Positions 41,586 through 51,205 are shown, counted from the stretch's first letter. The stretch: DNA of 64,000 nt from an uncultured Clostridia bacterium (GCA_944387375.1 CALXEQ010000004.1:119695-183694); one strand, 5' to 3'. The notes: generated by a model from the letters alone, not told the origin. Translations and numbers: made by a program.

Positions 41586-41873
41586 ATGAATATTGAATAT
41601 TTAAAATATTTTTTACTATATTTTTTAATTATTAATATAGTTGGTTTTTTATCTATGGGATTTGATAAGTACAAAGCTAAACATAATATGTGGCGTACAC
41701 CAGAAAACACACTACTTTTAATTCCTCTACTTTTAGGAAGTATTGGCTCATATATTGGTATGCATGTATTTAGACATAAAACACTACATCCTCAATTTAA
41801 GTATGGTATACCAGTAATATTTATAATAAATATTGTATGTATATATTATATATTTCAATATTTTATTATATAA
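41586..41873 (+). CDS. DUF1294 membrane protein
   Basis: 95 aa from the ATG at 41586 (GAGGTG). Three transmembrane helices with the DUF1294 signature FDKYKAKHNMWRTPENTLLLIPLLLGSIGSYIGMHVFRHKT...FKYGIPVIFIINI. Family function unknown. It ends before a strong terminator. Confidence 0.85.
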   Translation: MNIEYLKYFLLYFLIINIVGFLSMGFDKYKAKHNMWRTPENTLLLIPLLLGSIGSYIGMHVFRHKTLHPQFKYGIPVIFIINIVCIYYIFQYFII

Positions 41874-41883
41874 AAATAAATTG

Positions 41884-41917
41884 AAAAATGTGAAACATTA
41901 TTTTGTTTCACATTTTT
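41884..41917. terminator. Bidirectional terminator
   Basis: AAAAATGTGAAAC (41884-41896) pairs with GTTTCACATTTTT (41905-41917). It serves DUF1294 and the converging VTT gene. Confidence 0.85.
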
Positions 41918-41920
41918 TAT

Positions 41921-42520
41921 TTAAAATATTTTCATTAGTATATCCCATATTGCAACAAGTCCTAAACTATATAAAAATATAGTAAATGGTTTAAGAAATA
42001 TAATTATAGCAATATATTTTTTTACACTTATATCAGTTACACCTGCCAAATAACATAAAAAATCATCTGGTGCTACTGGAAAAAATATAGCTGCTGCAAA
42101 AAATTTTTCAAATTTTTTACCACTATTTAGCCAACCTATATATTTGTCTATAAGTTCTTTTTTAAACATTTTTTTAATAAGTGGCATTCCATATCTTCTT
42201 GATATAAAAAATACAATTATAGAGCCTATTACTATTCCAACATAATTATATACAAATCCCCATAGCGGTCCAAAAATTACAACTCCTACGCCCGTGCTTA
42301 TACTACAAGGAATTAGAGGAATAACAACTTGTACAATTTGTATTATTATAAATAATAAAGGTGCAAATATTCCAAATCTATCTAAAAATGACCTTAAATT
42401 TTCTTCGGATGTAAAAATCTGAGCTTTAAGTGCATAATAGAAAAAAATACATAGCAAAATTGTTCCTATTATAGTAGAAAAATTTATTACTATTCTAAGG
42501 TAATTATTTTCTTTTTTCAT
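41921..42520 (-). CDS. VTT/TVP38-family membrane protein (DedA-like)
   Basis: 199 aa, polytopic (about five to six helices). VTT core: FLDRFGIFAPLLFIIIQIVQVVIPLIPCSISTGVGVVIFGPLWGFVYNYVGIVIGSIIVFFISRRYG, and FFPVAPDDFLCYLAG...DISVKKYIAII. Related to TVP38/DedA/TMEM41-type lipid scramblases and flippases. Its start overlaps the end of the glycosyltransferase gene by 17 bp, so the two act in one operon; a shared role in glycolipid or undecaprenyl-lipid handling is inferred. Confidence 0.85.
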   Translation of the reverse strand: MKKENNYLRIVINFSTIIGTILLCIFFYYALKAQIFTSEENLRSFLDRFGIFAPLLFIIIQIVQVVIPLIPCSISTGVGVVIFGPLWGFVYNYVGIVIGSIIVFFISRRYGMPLIKKMFKKELIDKYIGWLNSGKKFEKFFAAAIFFPVAPDDFLCYLAGVTDISVKKYIAIIIFLKPFTIFLYSLGLVAIWDILMKIF

Positions 42521-43550
42521 GCTTTTCCACCTTATTTTCTAAGCATTCCTTATAAAAATCTTTCCACATATTTTTTACATTATCTTTACAGTAAAAAGCA
42601 TTACCAGCTTTAGATTTTTCTACCATAGTATCGTAATATTCTTTATCATTTTTCAACCTATTTATCATATTAATAAAACCATTATTATCTGATGCAAAAC
42701 AATAAAAATCAAAAAGTATTCCATTATAAATATCTAAATCTCTTGTAAGAACAGGAATATTTACACACATAGCTTCAAGTATAGACATAGGAAATAACTC
42801 TTCATATGAGGGTAAAAACATAACATCTGACATATTATATACTTCGTTCATATCATCACGATCTATAAGTCCTAAAAATTTAACATTTGAAGGCAGATTT
42901 CCATTTATTATATTCATTATCTCATCATAGCCCTCACTCATTTTTCCAAACACAGCTCCACCTGCCCATACAAATTCTATATTTGGCATACTCCTAGCTA
43001 TTTGTATAAAATCTAATACTCCCTTCCTTTTTTGTAATTGCCCTACTGCAAGTACAACAAATTTATCTTTTGCAATGTTATATTTTTCTCTTAATTTTAC
43101 CTTTTCTTCGCTTGGTAATTTATAAAATTTATCATTTGATACATAATTTGGTATATATTTTATTTTCTCTCTTTTTATTCCATAGTCATTTAACACATCA
43201 ATATAATATGGATTTACTACAACTAGCCAATCCATACTACTATAAAACTTTATTAAATACTTATAAAAAACGTATCTAAATAACTTATTTAAATGAATGC
43301 TATCTTCTAATGTTTCAGGCACAAAATGAACATATGCAACCGTTGAAGACTTTCTTTTTATAAACGGCAATATAAGAAAATACTCTAAATTTACTGTATG
43401 AAAATGTGTAATGTCACATATTTTTTTGTTATTTTCCTCTACATCATAATCCTCTATTTGTTTTACAAGATCAACTTGTTCGTCATGTGCAGATAATACT
43501 CCTTGCCCCTTTATGCTATCTGCATGTGACATCATATTTATAGATATCAT
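42504..43550 (-). CDS. Glycosyltransferase family 4, probably glycolipid synthesis
   Basis: 348 aa, GT-B fold, no signal peptide. N-terminal MISINMMSHADSIKGQGVLSAHDEQVDLVKQI and HFHTVNLEYFLILPFIKRKSSTVAYVH; C-terminal nucleotide-sugar site FVVLAVGQLQKRKGVLDFIQIA...EELFPMSILEAM (E-x7-E motif). The pattern resembles the membrane-glycolipid-type GT4 enzymes of Firmicutes. Overlaps and precedes a VTT-type lipid transporter gene, which supports a lipid acceptor. Donor sugar unknown. Confidence 0.8.
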   Translation of the reverse strand: MISINMMSHADSIKGQGVLSAHDEQVDLVKQIEDYDVEENNKKICDITHFHTVNLEYFLILPFIKRKSSTVAYVHFVPETLEDSIHLNKLFRYVFYKYLIKFYSSMDWLVVVNPYYIDVLNDYGIKREKIKYIPNYVSNDKFYKLPSEEKVKLREKYNIAKDKFVVLAVGQLQKRKGVLDFIQIARSMPNIEFVWAGGAVFGKMSEGYDEIMNIINGNLPSNVKFLGLIDRDDMNEVYNMSDVMFLPSYEELFPMSILEAMCVNIPVLTRDLDIYNGILFDFYCFASDNNGFINMINRLKNDKEYYDTMVEKSKAGNAFYCKDNVKNMWKDFYKECLENKVEKHEKRK

Positions 43551-43734
43551 TTGTATTCCTCCCTCAAAAAATATAACGATAAAAAACGAAAATAGATAAC
43601 CATATAATAATATTTTAAATATATTATAAATTTATTATACACTAATTTATATCAATTTTAAATATTATACAACTTACAATTTTGTAAGAGTTTGTATTTA
43701 TATGTAAAAATTTATATAGATTTTAAAAATAATG

Positions 43735-43743
43735 TGATATAAT
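43735..43743 (+). promoter_or_regulatory. Extended -10 promoter of xpt
   Basis: TGATATAAT with hexamer at 43738-43743, 21 bp before the xpt ATG. The -35 (TATAGA) is weak. The short leader leaves no space for a purine riboswitch. Confidence 0.55.
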
Positions 43744-43764
43744 GTTTAAAAAAGGAGATACAAT

Positions 43765-44334
43765 ATGAAATTATTAGAAGAAAGAATTTTAAAAGATGGA
43801 ATTGCACTAAATGAAAATGTATTAAAAGTAGATAGCTTTTTAAATCATCAAGTAGATGTAAATTTAATGGATAAAATAGGTGACGAATTTTATAGTTTAT
43901 TTAAAAATAAAAATATTGATAAAGTAATAACAATAGAAGCTTCTGGAATTGCTCCAGCATATGCTACTGCCATAAAACTTAATGTACCACTTGTAATACT
44001 AAAAAAGAGTCAATCAAATATATTAAATAATAATCTATATACAACAGTTGTACATTCTTTTACTAAAAATATTGATTATAATATTACTTGCTCTCAAAAA
44101 TTTTTATTACCTAATGAAAATATACTATTTATAGATGACTTTTTAGCAAATGGTGAAGCTGTACTTGGAGCATATAGACTTTGTAAAATGGCAAACTGCA
44201 ATTTAATAGGTGTTGGGATTGTAATTGAAAAATCTTTTCAACCAGGTAGAAAAAAACTGGAACATTTAAATTTAAATGTTCATTCACTTGCAAGAATAGA
44301 AAAACTTTCTAAAGGAGAAATTATATTTAAATAA
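43765..44334 (+). CDS. xpt: Xanthine phosphoribosyltransferase
   Basis: 189 aa. Salvages xanthine to XMP. Xpt signature: MKLLEERILKDGIALNENVLKVDSFLNHQVD at the N-terminus, ITIEASGIAPAYATA, the PRPP loop ENILFIDDFLANGEAVLGA, and GIGIVIEKSFQPGRKKL-like end. Normal length. Usually under a purine riboswitch with a purine permease; here no riboswitch or partner gene is seen. AAAGGAG site. Confidence 0.93.
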   Translation: MKLLEERILKDGIALNENVLKVDSFLNHQVDVNLMDKIGDEFYSLFKNKNIDKVITIEASGIAPAYATAIKLNVPLVILKKSQSNILNNNLYTTVVHSFTKNIDYNITCSQKFLLPNENILFIDDFLANGEAVLGAYRLCKMANCNLIGVGIVIEKSFQPGRKKLEHLNLNVHSLARIEKLSKGEIIFK

Positions 44335-44336
44335 GC

Positions 44337-44369
44337 AAAAAAGTATCTAAGTTTTTTAGATACTTTTTT
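44337..44369. terminator. Bidirectional terminator
   Basis: A 14-bp perfect stem (44337-44350 with 44356-44369) with a 5-nt loop and T/A runs. It ends xpt and the converging GNAT gene (whose stop lies in it). Confidence 0.88.
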
Positions 44370-45816
44370 CTAGTTTATCATTAATCTTTGTATAATAATA
44401 CATGTCCCAAAGCTTACCATTAATATAATAAGACTTTTCTCTTTTTCCATAACATTTTGAAACTTTATTATGAAGTTTTATAGATGCCACGTTAAATTCA
44501 AATACAATACTTGTAATACTTAAAAATCCAACAGCAAATAATTCATCATAAAATTTATTGATTACTTTTGTTCCTATACCTCTTCTTTGTAAACTAGGTA
44601 TTATTCCTATCTCTATTTCAGCATTAAAACAATTTGCTCTTAAAATATTAACATAGCCACAGTAGTTATTATAACTATCTAATAAAACATAGCTATAATT
44701 CATAACAGTTTTTATAAAACCGTAATCTTTATTTCCATACTGCATTATATATTTTTCTTCTCCTAAAGGTATGGTAAATTTTTCTCTATTTTTCATGGCT
44801 TTTACATGAGAATCTATTATATCTTCTTTATTAATATGTTCTTTTTCAAAAGCCTTTGGGCTAACAAGCCTATATTTATTATCTATATTTAATATCAAAT
44901 CCATATTATCTTTAGTTTTAAATAGATATGAATTTATAGCAAGACTATGTGTTATTGGTATATAAAATTTACTTTTTTGAATATTAGGAAGATGTTCAAA
45001 TAACAAATTTGACTTAATATTATTTTTATCATACGTTCCAAAAGGTATTTGCGCATAATATCTAAAATTTGTATTTCTTATAATATCTAACATAAACCTA
45101 TTATCTGACGAAACTTCCAAAGATACATTATAAACACCAATTTTATGAATATATTTTAAATATTCTTCTATTGCATTAGCAATTATTTTCCTACTTATTT
45201 TTTGACATTCATTTATAAAATAAATATTTATATTTGCTCTTTCATTTGCCCATAAAAGATTAGTAAGTCCAACAATTCCAATGCTTAAGTCATCATAAGT
45301 TATAGTAAAAGGAAATTTCAAATTAGGTATTTTATGCTCTTTTTCAATATTTTTTCTAATTAAACTATCTATTCCATCTTTTAAATACTCATTATTACAT
45401 TTCAATTCCAAATTGAATTTAGTATCATCTTTTACAATATAATCTTCATCTTTAGATATATAATTTATTTGTGTAATATTATATATATTTATACTTTCTT
45501 CAAGCCATTTTCGATATTCATTAATAATTTCATGCTTTTCATCTACACTAAAACTATTAATTGTCTCAAATCTTATACTAGCCTTCTTAAATATCGGATC
45601 ATAATCATATATTCCTATATACCCTAAATAATTATAATTTTTGTCTGTAATTGATGCTCTATATAAATTAGGCATACTATACAATATATCTTTTACTTTA
45701 TCTTCTGTTAGCTTTGAATTTTTTATAATTAAAGTTTTTGTCTGTTCTTCAAAACAGTCAAAACTTCCTATGAAAAAATTTTTTGTTTTTAATTTTTCTA
45801 TAAACATAGTTTTCAT
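44356..45816 (-). CDS. Large protein with tandem GNAT-like acetyltransferase domains
   Basis: 486 aa from the ATG at 45816 (GAGGGGG site; a longer frame to 45864 lacks one). It reads as three GNAT-like units: an N-terminal one (about 1-140), a middle one (about 160-290, NINIYFINECQKISRKIIANAIEEYL), and a C-terminal one (about 360-480). Only the last keeps a clean acetyl-CoA motif A (IGIIPSLQRRGIGTKVINKF), so the first two are probably degenerate or structural. Substrate unknown. Convergent with xpt. Confidence 0.7.
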   Translation of the reverse strand: MKTMFIEKLKTKNFFIGSFDCFEEQTKTLIIKNSKLTEDKVKDILYSMPNLYRASITDKNYNYLGYIGIYDYDPIFKKASIRFETINSFSVDEKHEIINEYRKWLEESINIYNITQINYISKDEDYIVKDDTKFNLELKCNNEYLKDGIDSLIRKNIEKEHKIPNLKFPFTITYDDLSIGIVGLTNLLWANERANINIYFINECQKISRKIIANAIEEYLKYIHKIGVYNVSLEVSSDNRFMLDIIRNTNFRYYAQIPFGTYDKNNIKSNLLFEHLPNIQKSKFYIPITHSLAINSYLFKTKDNMDLILNIDNKYRLVSPKAFEKEHINKEDIIDSHVKAMKNREKFTIPLGEEKYIMQYGNKDYGFIKTVMNYSYVLLDSYNNYCGYVNILRANCFNAEIEIGIIPSLQRRGIGTKVINKFYDELFAVGFLSITSIVFEFNVASIKLHNKVSKCYGKREKSYYINGKLWDMYYYTKINDKLEKSI

Positions 45817-45975
45817 AAAATATTCCCCCTCTTTAATAATTAACTTTTCATAAATATTATACAATATATTTATTAAAATAAATCTTTATTTTAATACACT
45901 ACTTAGAGTATTTATTTTTATCGCTGTGCAAGATTATTATAGCATAATATTATGTAAAATGCAATCATTAAAAGT

Positions 45976-46006
45976 AAAGAAGCACACATAAAATGCGTAC
46001 TTCTTT
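45976..46006 (-). terminator. Probable terminator of argS
   Basis: AAAGAAG (45976-45982) pairs with CTTCTTT (46000-46006), with an imperfect inner stem and a modest T-run on the minus strand, 11 bp after argS. Confidence 0.55.
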
Positions 46007-46016
46007 TAATTTTCAT

Positions 46017-47738
46017 TTACATTTTATCTGGACATTCTATTCCAAGTATTTTTAATCCATTTTTAATAACAATAGATGTTGCATACACAAGTGTACATCT
46101 TGCTTTTTTTAACTCATCACTTTCTAAATTTATAACGCTACATTCATTATAAAACTTAGAAAATAATGTAGCTATATCTATTAAATATCTAGCAAGAATT
46201 GATGGCTTATATTCATCAGAAGCTTTCTTTATAACATTAGTAAATTTCTCTAATTCCTTTATAAGTTGAACTTCTTGAACTTGAGTTAACATATCTAATT
46301 TTAAATCATTAACATCAATATTTTCTATATTAAATTTAGCTTTTTCTAAAAGAGATTTTGTCCTTACATAAGTATATTGTATGTATGGACCTGTCTCTCC
46401 ATCAAATCTTAAAGTTTCATCTAAATCAAAAATTATATCCTTATTCTCACCACTTTTTAAATAATTAAATATTAATGCTCCAACACCGATTTGCTTAGAC
46501 AATTTATCAACATTTTCTGAGTTTGGGTTTTTACTTAAAATAATATTTTTAGATTTTTCTATTGCTTCATTTATAAGATCATTTATATATATAACATTAC
46601 CATCTCTTGTAGACATCTTACCTGTTTTAAGTCTTATCATTCCATAGGCAACATGAACAAGCCCCTTTTGATATTTTTCATCTACTAAATATTTTGCAAC
46701 CTCAAATATTTGTTTAAAATGCAATATTTGTTCTGTTGCTGTAACATAAATACATTTTGTAAAATCATATGTTCTTGCTCTATAAAGTATTGCTGCTAAA
46801 TCTCTTGTAGCATAAATTGTAGAACCATTAGATTTTAATACTATACATGGTGGCATATTATTTCCAATTTCTACAACTTTTGCACCTTGACTATCTTTTA
46901 ATACACCTTTCTCATTTAATATATCTATTACTTCTTGCATTTTATCATTGTAGAAAGCTTCTCCATTATATGAATCAAATTTACAATCCAATATTTTATA
47001 AATTCTATCATATTCTTTTAAAGATACATCTCTAAAATATTGCCACATTTTAAGTAATTCTTTATCTCCTTGTTCAAGCTTTTTAAAATTATTACGTGCA
47101 ATATCCATTATAGATTCATCTTCTTTTGCCAATTTATTTATTCTAGTATAAATATCAGATAATACCTCTAGAGCATTATTATTTATATCATATTCATCTT
47201 TAAAACGTCTATATCCTTCTATTAAAAGACCAAATTGTCTTCCCCAATCGCCCAAATGATTAATACTTGTAACATTATATCCTTGTACCTTATATAAATC
47301 ATATAGAGCTTTACCAATTACTGTATTTCTAAAATGCCCCAAATGAAAAGGCTTTGCAATATTTGGTGATGAATACTCAACTATAATATTTATACCTTTT
47401 CCTATATCTGTTTTTCCATATTCTTCTTTTTTTACTAAAATATTCTTTAATACTTTATTTACAACATTTGAATCGTTTAAATAGAAATTTAAAAAGCCAT
47501 TTACAACTTCTACCTTTTCTATCTTTTCATCTAATTTAATTTTATCCTTTATATCATTTGCTATATTTATAGGTGATTTTTTTAATACCTTTGCTAAATT
47601 AAAACAAGGATATGCAAAATCACCATTTTGTTTATCTTTAGGTACTTCTATCTTTGATTTTATATCTTCTAATTTTATCTCTTCATTATTTAATGTATTA
47701 TATATACATGTAGCTATCATTTCTTTTATTTCTTCCAT
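46017..47738 (-). CDS. argS: Arginyl-tRNA synthetase
   Basis: 573 aa, class I. N-terminal additive domain, HIGH-type motif SSPNIAKPFHLGHFRNTVIG, GDWGRQFGLL, ATRDLAAILYRARTYDF, KMSK-type loop KTGKMSTRDGN, C-terminal DALR domain (GPYIQYTYVRTKSLLEKAKF...SILARYLIDIATLFSKFYNECSVI). Normal length. No T-box seen upstream. AAAGGAG site. Confidence 0.96.
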   Translation of the reverse strand: MEEIKEMIATCIYNTLNNEEIKLEDIKSKIEVPKDKQNGDFAYPCFNLAKVLKKSPINIANDIKDKIKLDEKIEKVEVVNGFLNFYLNDSNVVNKVLKNILVKKEEYGKTDIGKGINIIVEYSSPNIAKPFHLGHFRNTVIGKALYDLYKVQGYNVTSINHLGDWGRQFGLLIEGYRRFKDEYDINNNALEVLSDIYTRINKLAKEDESIMDIARNNFKKLEQGDKELLKMWQYFRDVSLKEYDRIYKILDCKFDSYNGEAFYNDKMQEVIDILNEKGVLKDSQGAKVVEIGNNMPPCIVLKSNGSTIYATRDLAAILYRARTYDFTKCIYVTATEQILHFKQIFEVAKYLVDEKYQKGLVHVAYGMIRLKTGKMSTRDGNVIYINDLINEAIEKSKNIILSKNPNSENVDKLSKQIGVGALIFNYLKSGENKDIIFDLDETLRFDGETGPYIQYTYVRTKSLLEKAKFNIENIDVNDLKLDMLTQVQEVQLIKELEKFTNVIKKASDEYKPSILARYLIDIATLFSKFYNECSVINLESDELKKARCTLVYATSIVIKNGLKILGIECPDKM

Positions 47739-47830
47739 CTTTTTACTCCTTTACAAAAAAAATATTATTATTTATTAGTTCTGTCTTCGTTTTCTCACTA
47801 CATATCTATATAATATAGTAACATATTCCA

Positions 47831-48148
47831 TTATTTTCCTACTCCTTTTGCATAACTTTTAACAATTTTATATATTTCATCTAAATTATCATCTTCAGCA
47901 ACTATGTTTCTTATTTCTTTACCACATTTACTACATCTATATATTATAACTCTACCCTTTTTTGAAGTCTCAACCACATTAATTGGCACTAAAACTCCCC
48001 TACAAGTATTTTTTCTATCTCCAGGCATAACATCTACATGTAAAGAATATAAACAATGATTGCAATGATCTCTTGATGTATATTTTAATTTTTCTACTTT
48101 TTTATTACAATGTACACAAACAAATTCATTATCGTTTTTTATAAACAT
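47831..48148 (-). CDS. RNHCP zinc-ribbon protein
   Basis: 105 aa from the ATG at 48148 (AGGTGA site). RNHCP family: FVCVHCNKKV, RDHCNHCLYSLHVDVMPGDRKNTCRGVLVPI, YRCSKCGKEIRN, giving several CxxC zinc pairs. Family function is unknown; an RNA or nucleic-acid association is plausible from the zinc-ribbon composition. Located after argS and before the uracil fusion. Confidence 0.85.
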   Translation of the reverse strand: MFIKNDNEFVCVHCNKKVEKLKYTSRDHCNHCLYSLHVDVMPGDRKNTCRGVLVPINVVETSKKGRVIIYRCSKCGKEIRNIVAEDDNLDEIYKIVKSYAKGVGK

Positions 48149-48230
48149 AATTTCACCTAATGATAATATTTTACTATATATCTCATATTTTTTCAAGTTT
48201 ATGTCAATAATTTATATATAAATTACATTT

Positions 48231-48269
48231 AAAAACAGCTCAAAGTATTTTACTTCAAGCTGTCTTTTT
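48231..48269 (-). terminator. Terminator of the uraA-upp fusion
   Basis: AAAAACAGCT pairs with AGCTGTCTTTTT (inner part imperfect), with a T-rich tail on the minus strand, just after the stop at 48275. Confidence 0.65.
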
Positions 48270-48274
48270 ATATA

Positions 48275-50257
48275 TTATTTTGTACCAAATATTCTATCTC
48301 CTGCATCTCCAAGACCTGGAACTATATATCCTTTATCATTTAACTTTTCGTCAAGTGCTGCACAATAAATCTTTACATCTGGATGTTCTTTTTGCATCTT
48401 TGCAACTCCTTCTGGTGCTGCAATTAAACATAAAAATTTAATTTTTGTTACGCCTTCTTTTTTTAGCTGTTCTATTGCATCACACCCTGATCCTCCTGTT
48501 GCAAGCATAGGATCAAGTACTAATACTTCTCGTGATTTTATATCATTTGGTACTTTAAAGAAATATCTTACTGGTTTTAATGTTTCTTCATCTCTATACA
48601 TTCCTATGTGTCCTATTTTAGCGTTTGGTATTACCTTAATTAGACCATCAAGCATTCCCGTTCCAGCTCTTAATATTGGTAAAAATGCATATTTATCTTC
48701 ATTTAATCTTTTAGCTTTTAACTTTTTGAGTGGTGTCTCTATTGTCACATCTTCAAGTTTTGCATCTTTCATAGCCTCATAACATAAAAACATTCCAATC
48801 TCACCAACAAGCTCTCTAAACTCTTTAGTGCCTGTATTTTTATCTCGTAAAATAGATAATTTATGTTCAACTAATGGATGATCTAAAACGACTAACTCTT
48901 CCTTATTTATATCTTTAGATTCCATATTCTCATCTTCTCTCTTTTCATCTATAATTTCTTCATCGTCTGTTATTTTATCTTCATCATTCTTTTCTTTTGG
49001 TAGTATTAAATTTAATATAACTCCTACAAATGCTGCAAGGCTCATCCCTGATATACCTACTGTTGCAATATTTATTACTGCTCCTCCAAGTCCTAGCACA
49101 AGCATACTAGAAGCTATTATTATATTTCTTGATTTTGAAAAATCTATTTTATTTTCTATTAAAACTTTAAGACCATTTACCGCTATAAATCCATATAAAA
49201 GTAAAGCTACTCCTCCAAGTACTGCATTTGGTATTGTAGAAACCAAAGCAGTAAATTTACCTAAAAATCCAAGTAATATTGCTATTATTGCAGCAAGTCC
49301 TATTACCCAAACAGAAGCTACTTTTGTCATTCCAACAACAGATGTATTTTCTCCATATGTTGTATTTGCAGGTCCTCCTAAAAAACCAGCTGCAAATGTT
49401 GCTATACCATCTCCAAGTAATGTTCTATTAAGTCCTGGCTCTTTTAGTAAATCCTTACCTATTATTGTACTTAATGCTGTATGATCTCCTATATGCTCTG
49501 CAATAGTAACTATTGCAATTGGAGCTATTGTAAGTGCTGCTCCAAGTGATGGAGCATAAGATATAAAAGGAACTACAAAATCTGGCATACTAAAAAATGC
49601 TGCCTCTAGAACTGGAGTAAAGTCTACCATACCAAGTATAACAGATAAAATGTATCCTGATGCCATTCCAACTAAAAATGGTACTATTTTTAAAAAACCT
49701 TTTCCCTTTAGCATAACAAAAGCTGTTACTAAAAATGTAAATGCAGCAACTACTATTGACTTATAATCTGTAAATGTCGCATCTGAACTAATACCTATCT
49801 CAGATATAGCTGTAGGAGCAAGTCCTAGACCTATTATCATAATCATAGGACCTATTACTATAGGGGGCAATATTTTATTTATCCATCCTTTACCACATAT
49901 AGTTATTATTATTGCTACTATTACATAGACTATACCTACAAGCATAGTCCCTGTCATTGCACCTGCTATTCCAGCTTTTATTGCTCCTAGTGCAAGTGGT
50001 GTAATAAAAGCAAATGAACTTCCTAAATAAACAGGTGATTTTCCTTTTGTACATAAAATATATATTAATGTACCTATACCTGATGTAACTAGTGCCACAG
50101 GTATAGTTAAAACCGTTTGCCCTGCTGCACTATTTACAAGTATTGGAACTAAAATTGTAGCTCCAAACATTGCAAAAACATGTTGAATTGCTAAAACAAT
50201 CCATTTTAAAATTGGTGGTTTATCATTAACATCTAATGTTAAATTTACCTCCTTCAT
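48275..50257 (-). CDS. uraA-upp: Fused uracil permease - uracil phosphoribosyltransferase
   Basis: 660 aa in one frame. Residues about 1-420 are a nucleobase:cation symporter-2 permease of the UraA type ([33 protein letters not shown]; signature [23 protein letters not shown] region and 12-14 membrane helices). An acidic linker (about 425-445) leads to a complete uracil phosphoribosyltransferase (about 445-660): [65 protein letters not shown] (PRPP loop). Imported uracil could be trapped as UMP on the same molecule. An internal ATG at 48925 opens the Upp part, but has only a weak purine-rich site. Confidence 0.93.
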   Translation of the reverse strand: MKEVNLTLDVNDKPPILKWIVLAIQHVFAMFGATILVPILVNSAAGQTVLTIPVALVTSGIGTLIYILCTKGKSPVYLGSSFAFITPLALGAIKAGIAGAMTGTMLVGIVYVIVAIIITICGKGWINKILPPIVIGPMIMIIGLGLAPTAISEIGISSDATFTDYKSIVVAAFTFLVTAFVMLKGKGFLKIVPFLVGMASGYILSVILGMVDFTPVLEAAFFSMPDFVVPFISYAPSLGAALTIAPIAIVTIAEHIGDHTALSTIIGKDLLKEPGLNRTLLGDGIATFAAGFLGGPANTTYGENTSVVGMTKVASVWVIGLAAIIAILLGFLGKFTALVSTIPNAVLGGVALLLYGFIAVNGLKVLIENKIDFSKSRNIIIASSMLVLGLGGAVINIATVGISGMSLAAFVGVILNLILPKEKNDEDKITDDEEIIDEKREDENMESKDINKEELVVLDHPLVEHKLSILRDKNTGTKEFRELVGEIGMFLCYEAMKDAKLEDVTIETPLKKLKAKRLNEDKYAFLPILRAGTGMLDGLIKVIPNAKIGHIGMYRDEETLKPVRYFFKVPNDIKSREVLVLDPMLATGGSGCDAIEQLKKEGVTKIKFLCLIAAPEGVAKMQKEHPDVKIYCAALDEKLNDKGYIVPGLGDAGDRIFGTK

Positions 50258-50288
50258 AAAACAACTCCTCCTTTAAAAACACATATAA

Positions 50289-50318
50289 AAAAACACTTAA
50301 TAAAAATTAAGTGTTTTT
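50289..50318 (-). terminator. Attenuator-like terminator in the uraA-upp leader
   Basis: AAAAACACTTAA (50289-50300, the 3' arm in RNA as TTAAGTG...) pairs with 50307-50318 around a 6-nt loop; a T-run follows on the minus strand. It lies 31 bp before the uraA-upp ATG, between promoter and gene, so it acts on transcription of that gene. Confidence 0.75.
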
Positions 50319-50444
50319 AACAAATTTTAAAAAATATATATTAAATAAATTAATTAATACTGTTTTTATTGGGGCAAAAAGTGAAAGTAAATTTTGTTTA
50401 CTTTTTAAATTGTTATATCTTTTTACTAAAATAATTTTTTTCAT
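50307..50444 (-). CDS. Candidate leader ORF of uraA-upp (45 aa)
   Basis: ATG at 50444 with GGGTGA 5-6 nt upstream; TAA at 50307-50309 falls in the 5' arm of the terminator hairpin. The product (MKKIILVKRYNNLKSKQNLL...) is basic and hydrophobic. A ribosome at its end would mask the hairpin, the geometry of leader-peptide attenuation as in enterobacterial pyrBI. No PyrR-binding loop is evident. Function inferred from position only. Confidence 0.55.
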   Translation of the reverse strand: MKKIILVKRYNNLKSKQNLLSLFAPIKTVLINLFNIYFLKFVKNT

Positions 50445-50463
50445 GTTTTTCACCCTGAGTATA

Positions 50464-50492
50464 ACTATACTACAAAATATATTTTTTTACAA
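50464..50492 (-). promoter_or_regulatory. Promoter of the uraA-upp leader
   Basis: Minus-strand -35 TTGTAA (50487-50492), 17-nt spacer, -10 TATAGT (50464-50469). Start of transcription near 50457, about 13 nt before the leader ATG, giving a 200-nt leader RNA. Confidence 0.7.
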
Positions 50493-50509
50493 TAGTTTTT
50501 TTAAATTTT

Positions 50510-51205
50510 TTATATTTCATTTATTTGTTTTACTCTTTCAAGCTTTGCTATTTGAGTAATAAATTCATTTTTATTAATTTCTCTGTTTGCTTTACAATCA
50601 TATATTATATATCCCACATGAGAATCTTCATCATCATTATTTACTACTTTTACTTTTTTTACTTCCATTTCATATTTAACTATTATATCATTTATATATG
50701 ATAATACTTCTTTAGGATTACTTACTGTAATTTTAAACTTCATAGAAGTTATATGTTCTACTTTTGGATTTAATAAATGCGAATATTTTAATACTATGTA
50801 CACAATTACTGTAGCAATTATAGAGTAAACATAAAGACCAGCCCCTACTGCAAGACCTATACATGTAACCGCTAAAAGCCCAGATGCTGTAGTAAGTCCC
50901 TTTACCTTAAATCCATTGCTTAAAATCGTTCCTGCTCCTATAAAACCTATTCCAGATAAAAGCTGTGCAGGTATTCTTGTAGGATCATTTGTCCCATACA
51001 TTTGTGATATTTCCATTCCACAAACCATAACTAAAACGGCACTAATTCCAACAAGTACATGAGTTCTAAAACCAGCTGGCTTACTATAAGACTCTCTTTC
51101 AAATCCAATAACTCCAGATAATATAGAAATCAATATTAATTTAATAAACATATGAAATTCATCTGTTGTAGCTACGTTTTTACACAATTCAATAAATTCT
51201 GTCAT
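50510..51205 (-). CDS. MgtC/SapB-family membrane protein
   Basis: 231 aa. N-terminal membrane domain of four to five helices with MgtC signature: LISILSGVIGFERESYSKPAGFRTHVLVGISAVLVMVCGMEI, and RIPAQLLSGIGFIGAGTILSNGFKVKGLTTASGLLAVTCIGLAVGAGLY. A C-terminal ACT-like cytoplasmic domain (about 150-231). MgtC proteins act in adaptation to low magnesium and inhibit F-type ATP synthase in Salmonella; here the role is unknown. AAGGGGG site. Confidence 0.9.
   Translation of the reverse strand: MTEFIELCKNVATTDEFHMFIKLILISILSGVIGFERESYSKPAGFRTHVLVGISAVLVMVCGMEISQMYGTNDPTRIPAQLLSGIGFIGAGTILSNGFKVKGLTTASGLLAVTCIGLAVGAGLYVYSIIATVIVYIVLKYSHLLNPKVEHITSMKFKITVSNPKEVLSYINDIIVKYEMEVKKVKVVNNDDEDSHVGYIIYDCKANREINKNEFITQIAKLERVKQINEI

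Noticed and set aside
43551..43764. Possible purine riboswitch before xpt
   Set aside because: The leader after the -10 box is about 20 nt; no three-way-junction motifs were found.
47775..47831. An 18-codon ORF overlapping the RNHCP stop by a TAATG junction
   Set aside because: Too short, no protein-like composition and no own ribosome site; overlap can occur by chance in AT-rich sequence.
50258..50457. PyrR-type attenuation in the uraA-upp leader
   Set aside because: No PyrR-binding loop (GAGG-type anti-antiterminator) was found; the leader ORF geometry fits better.
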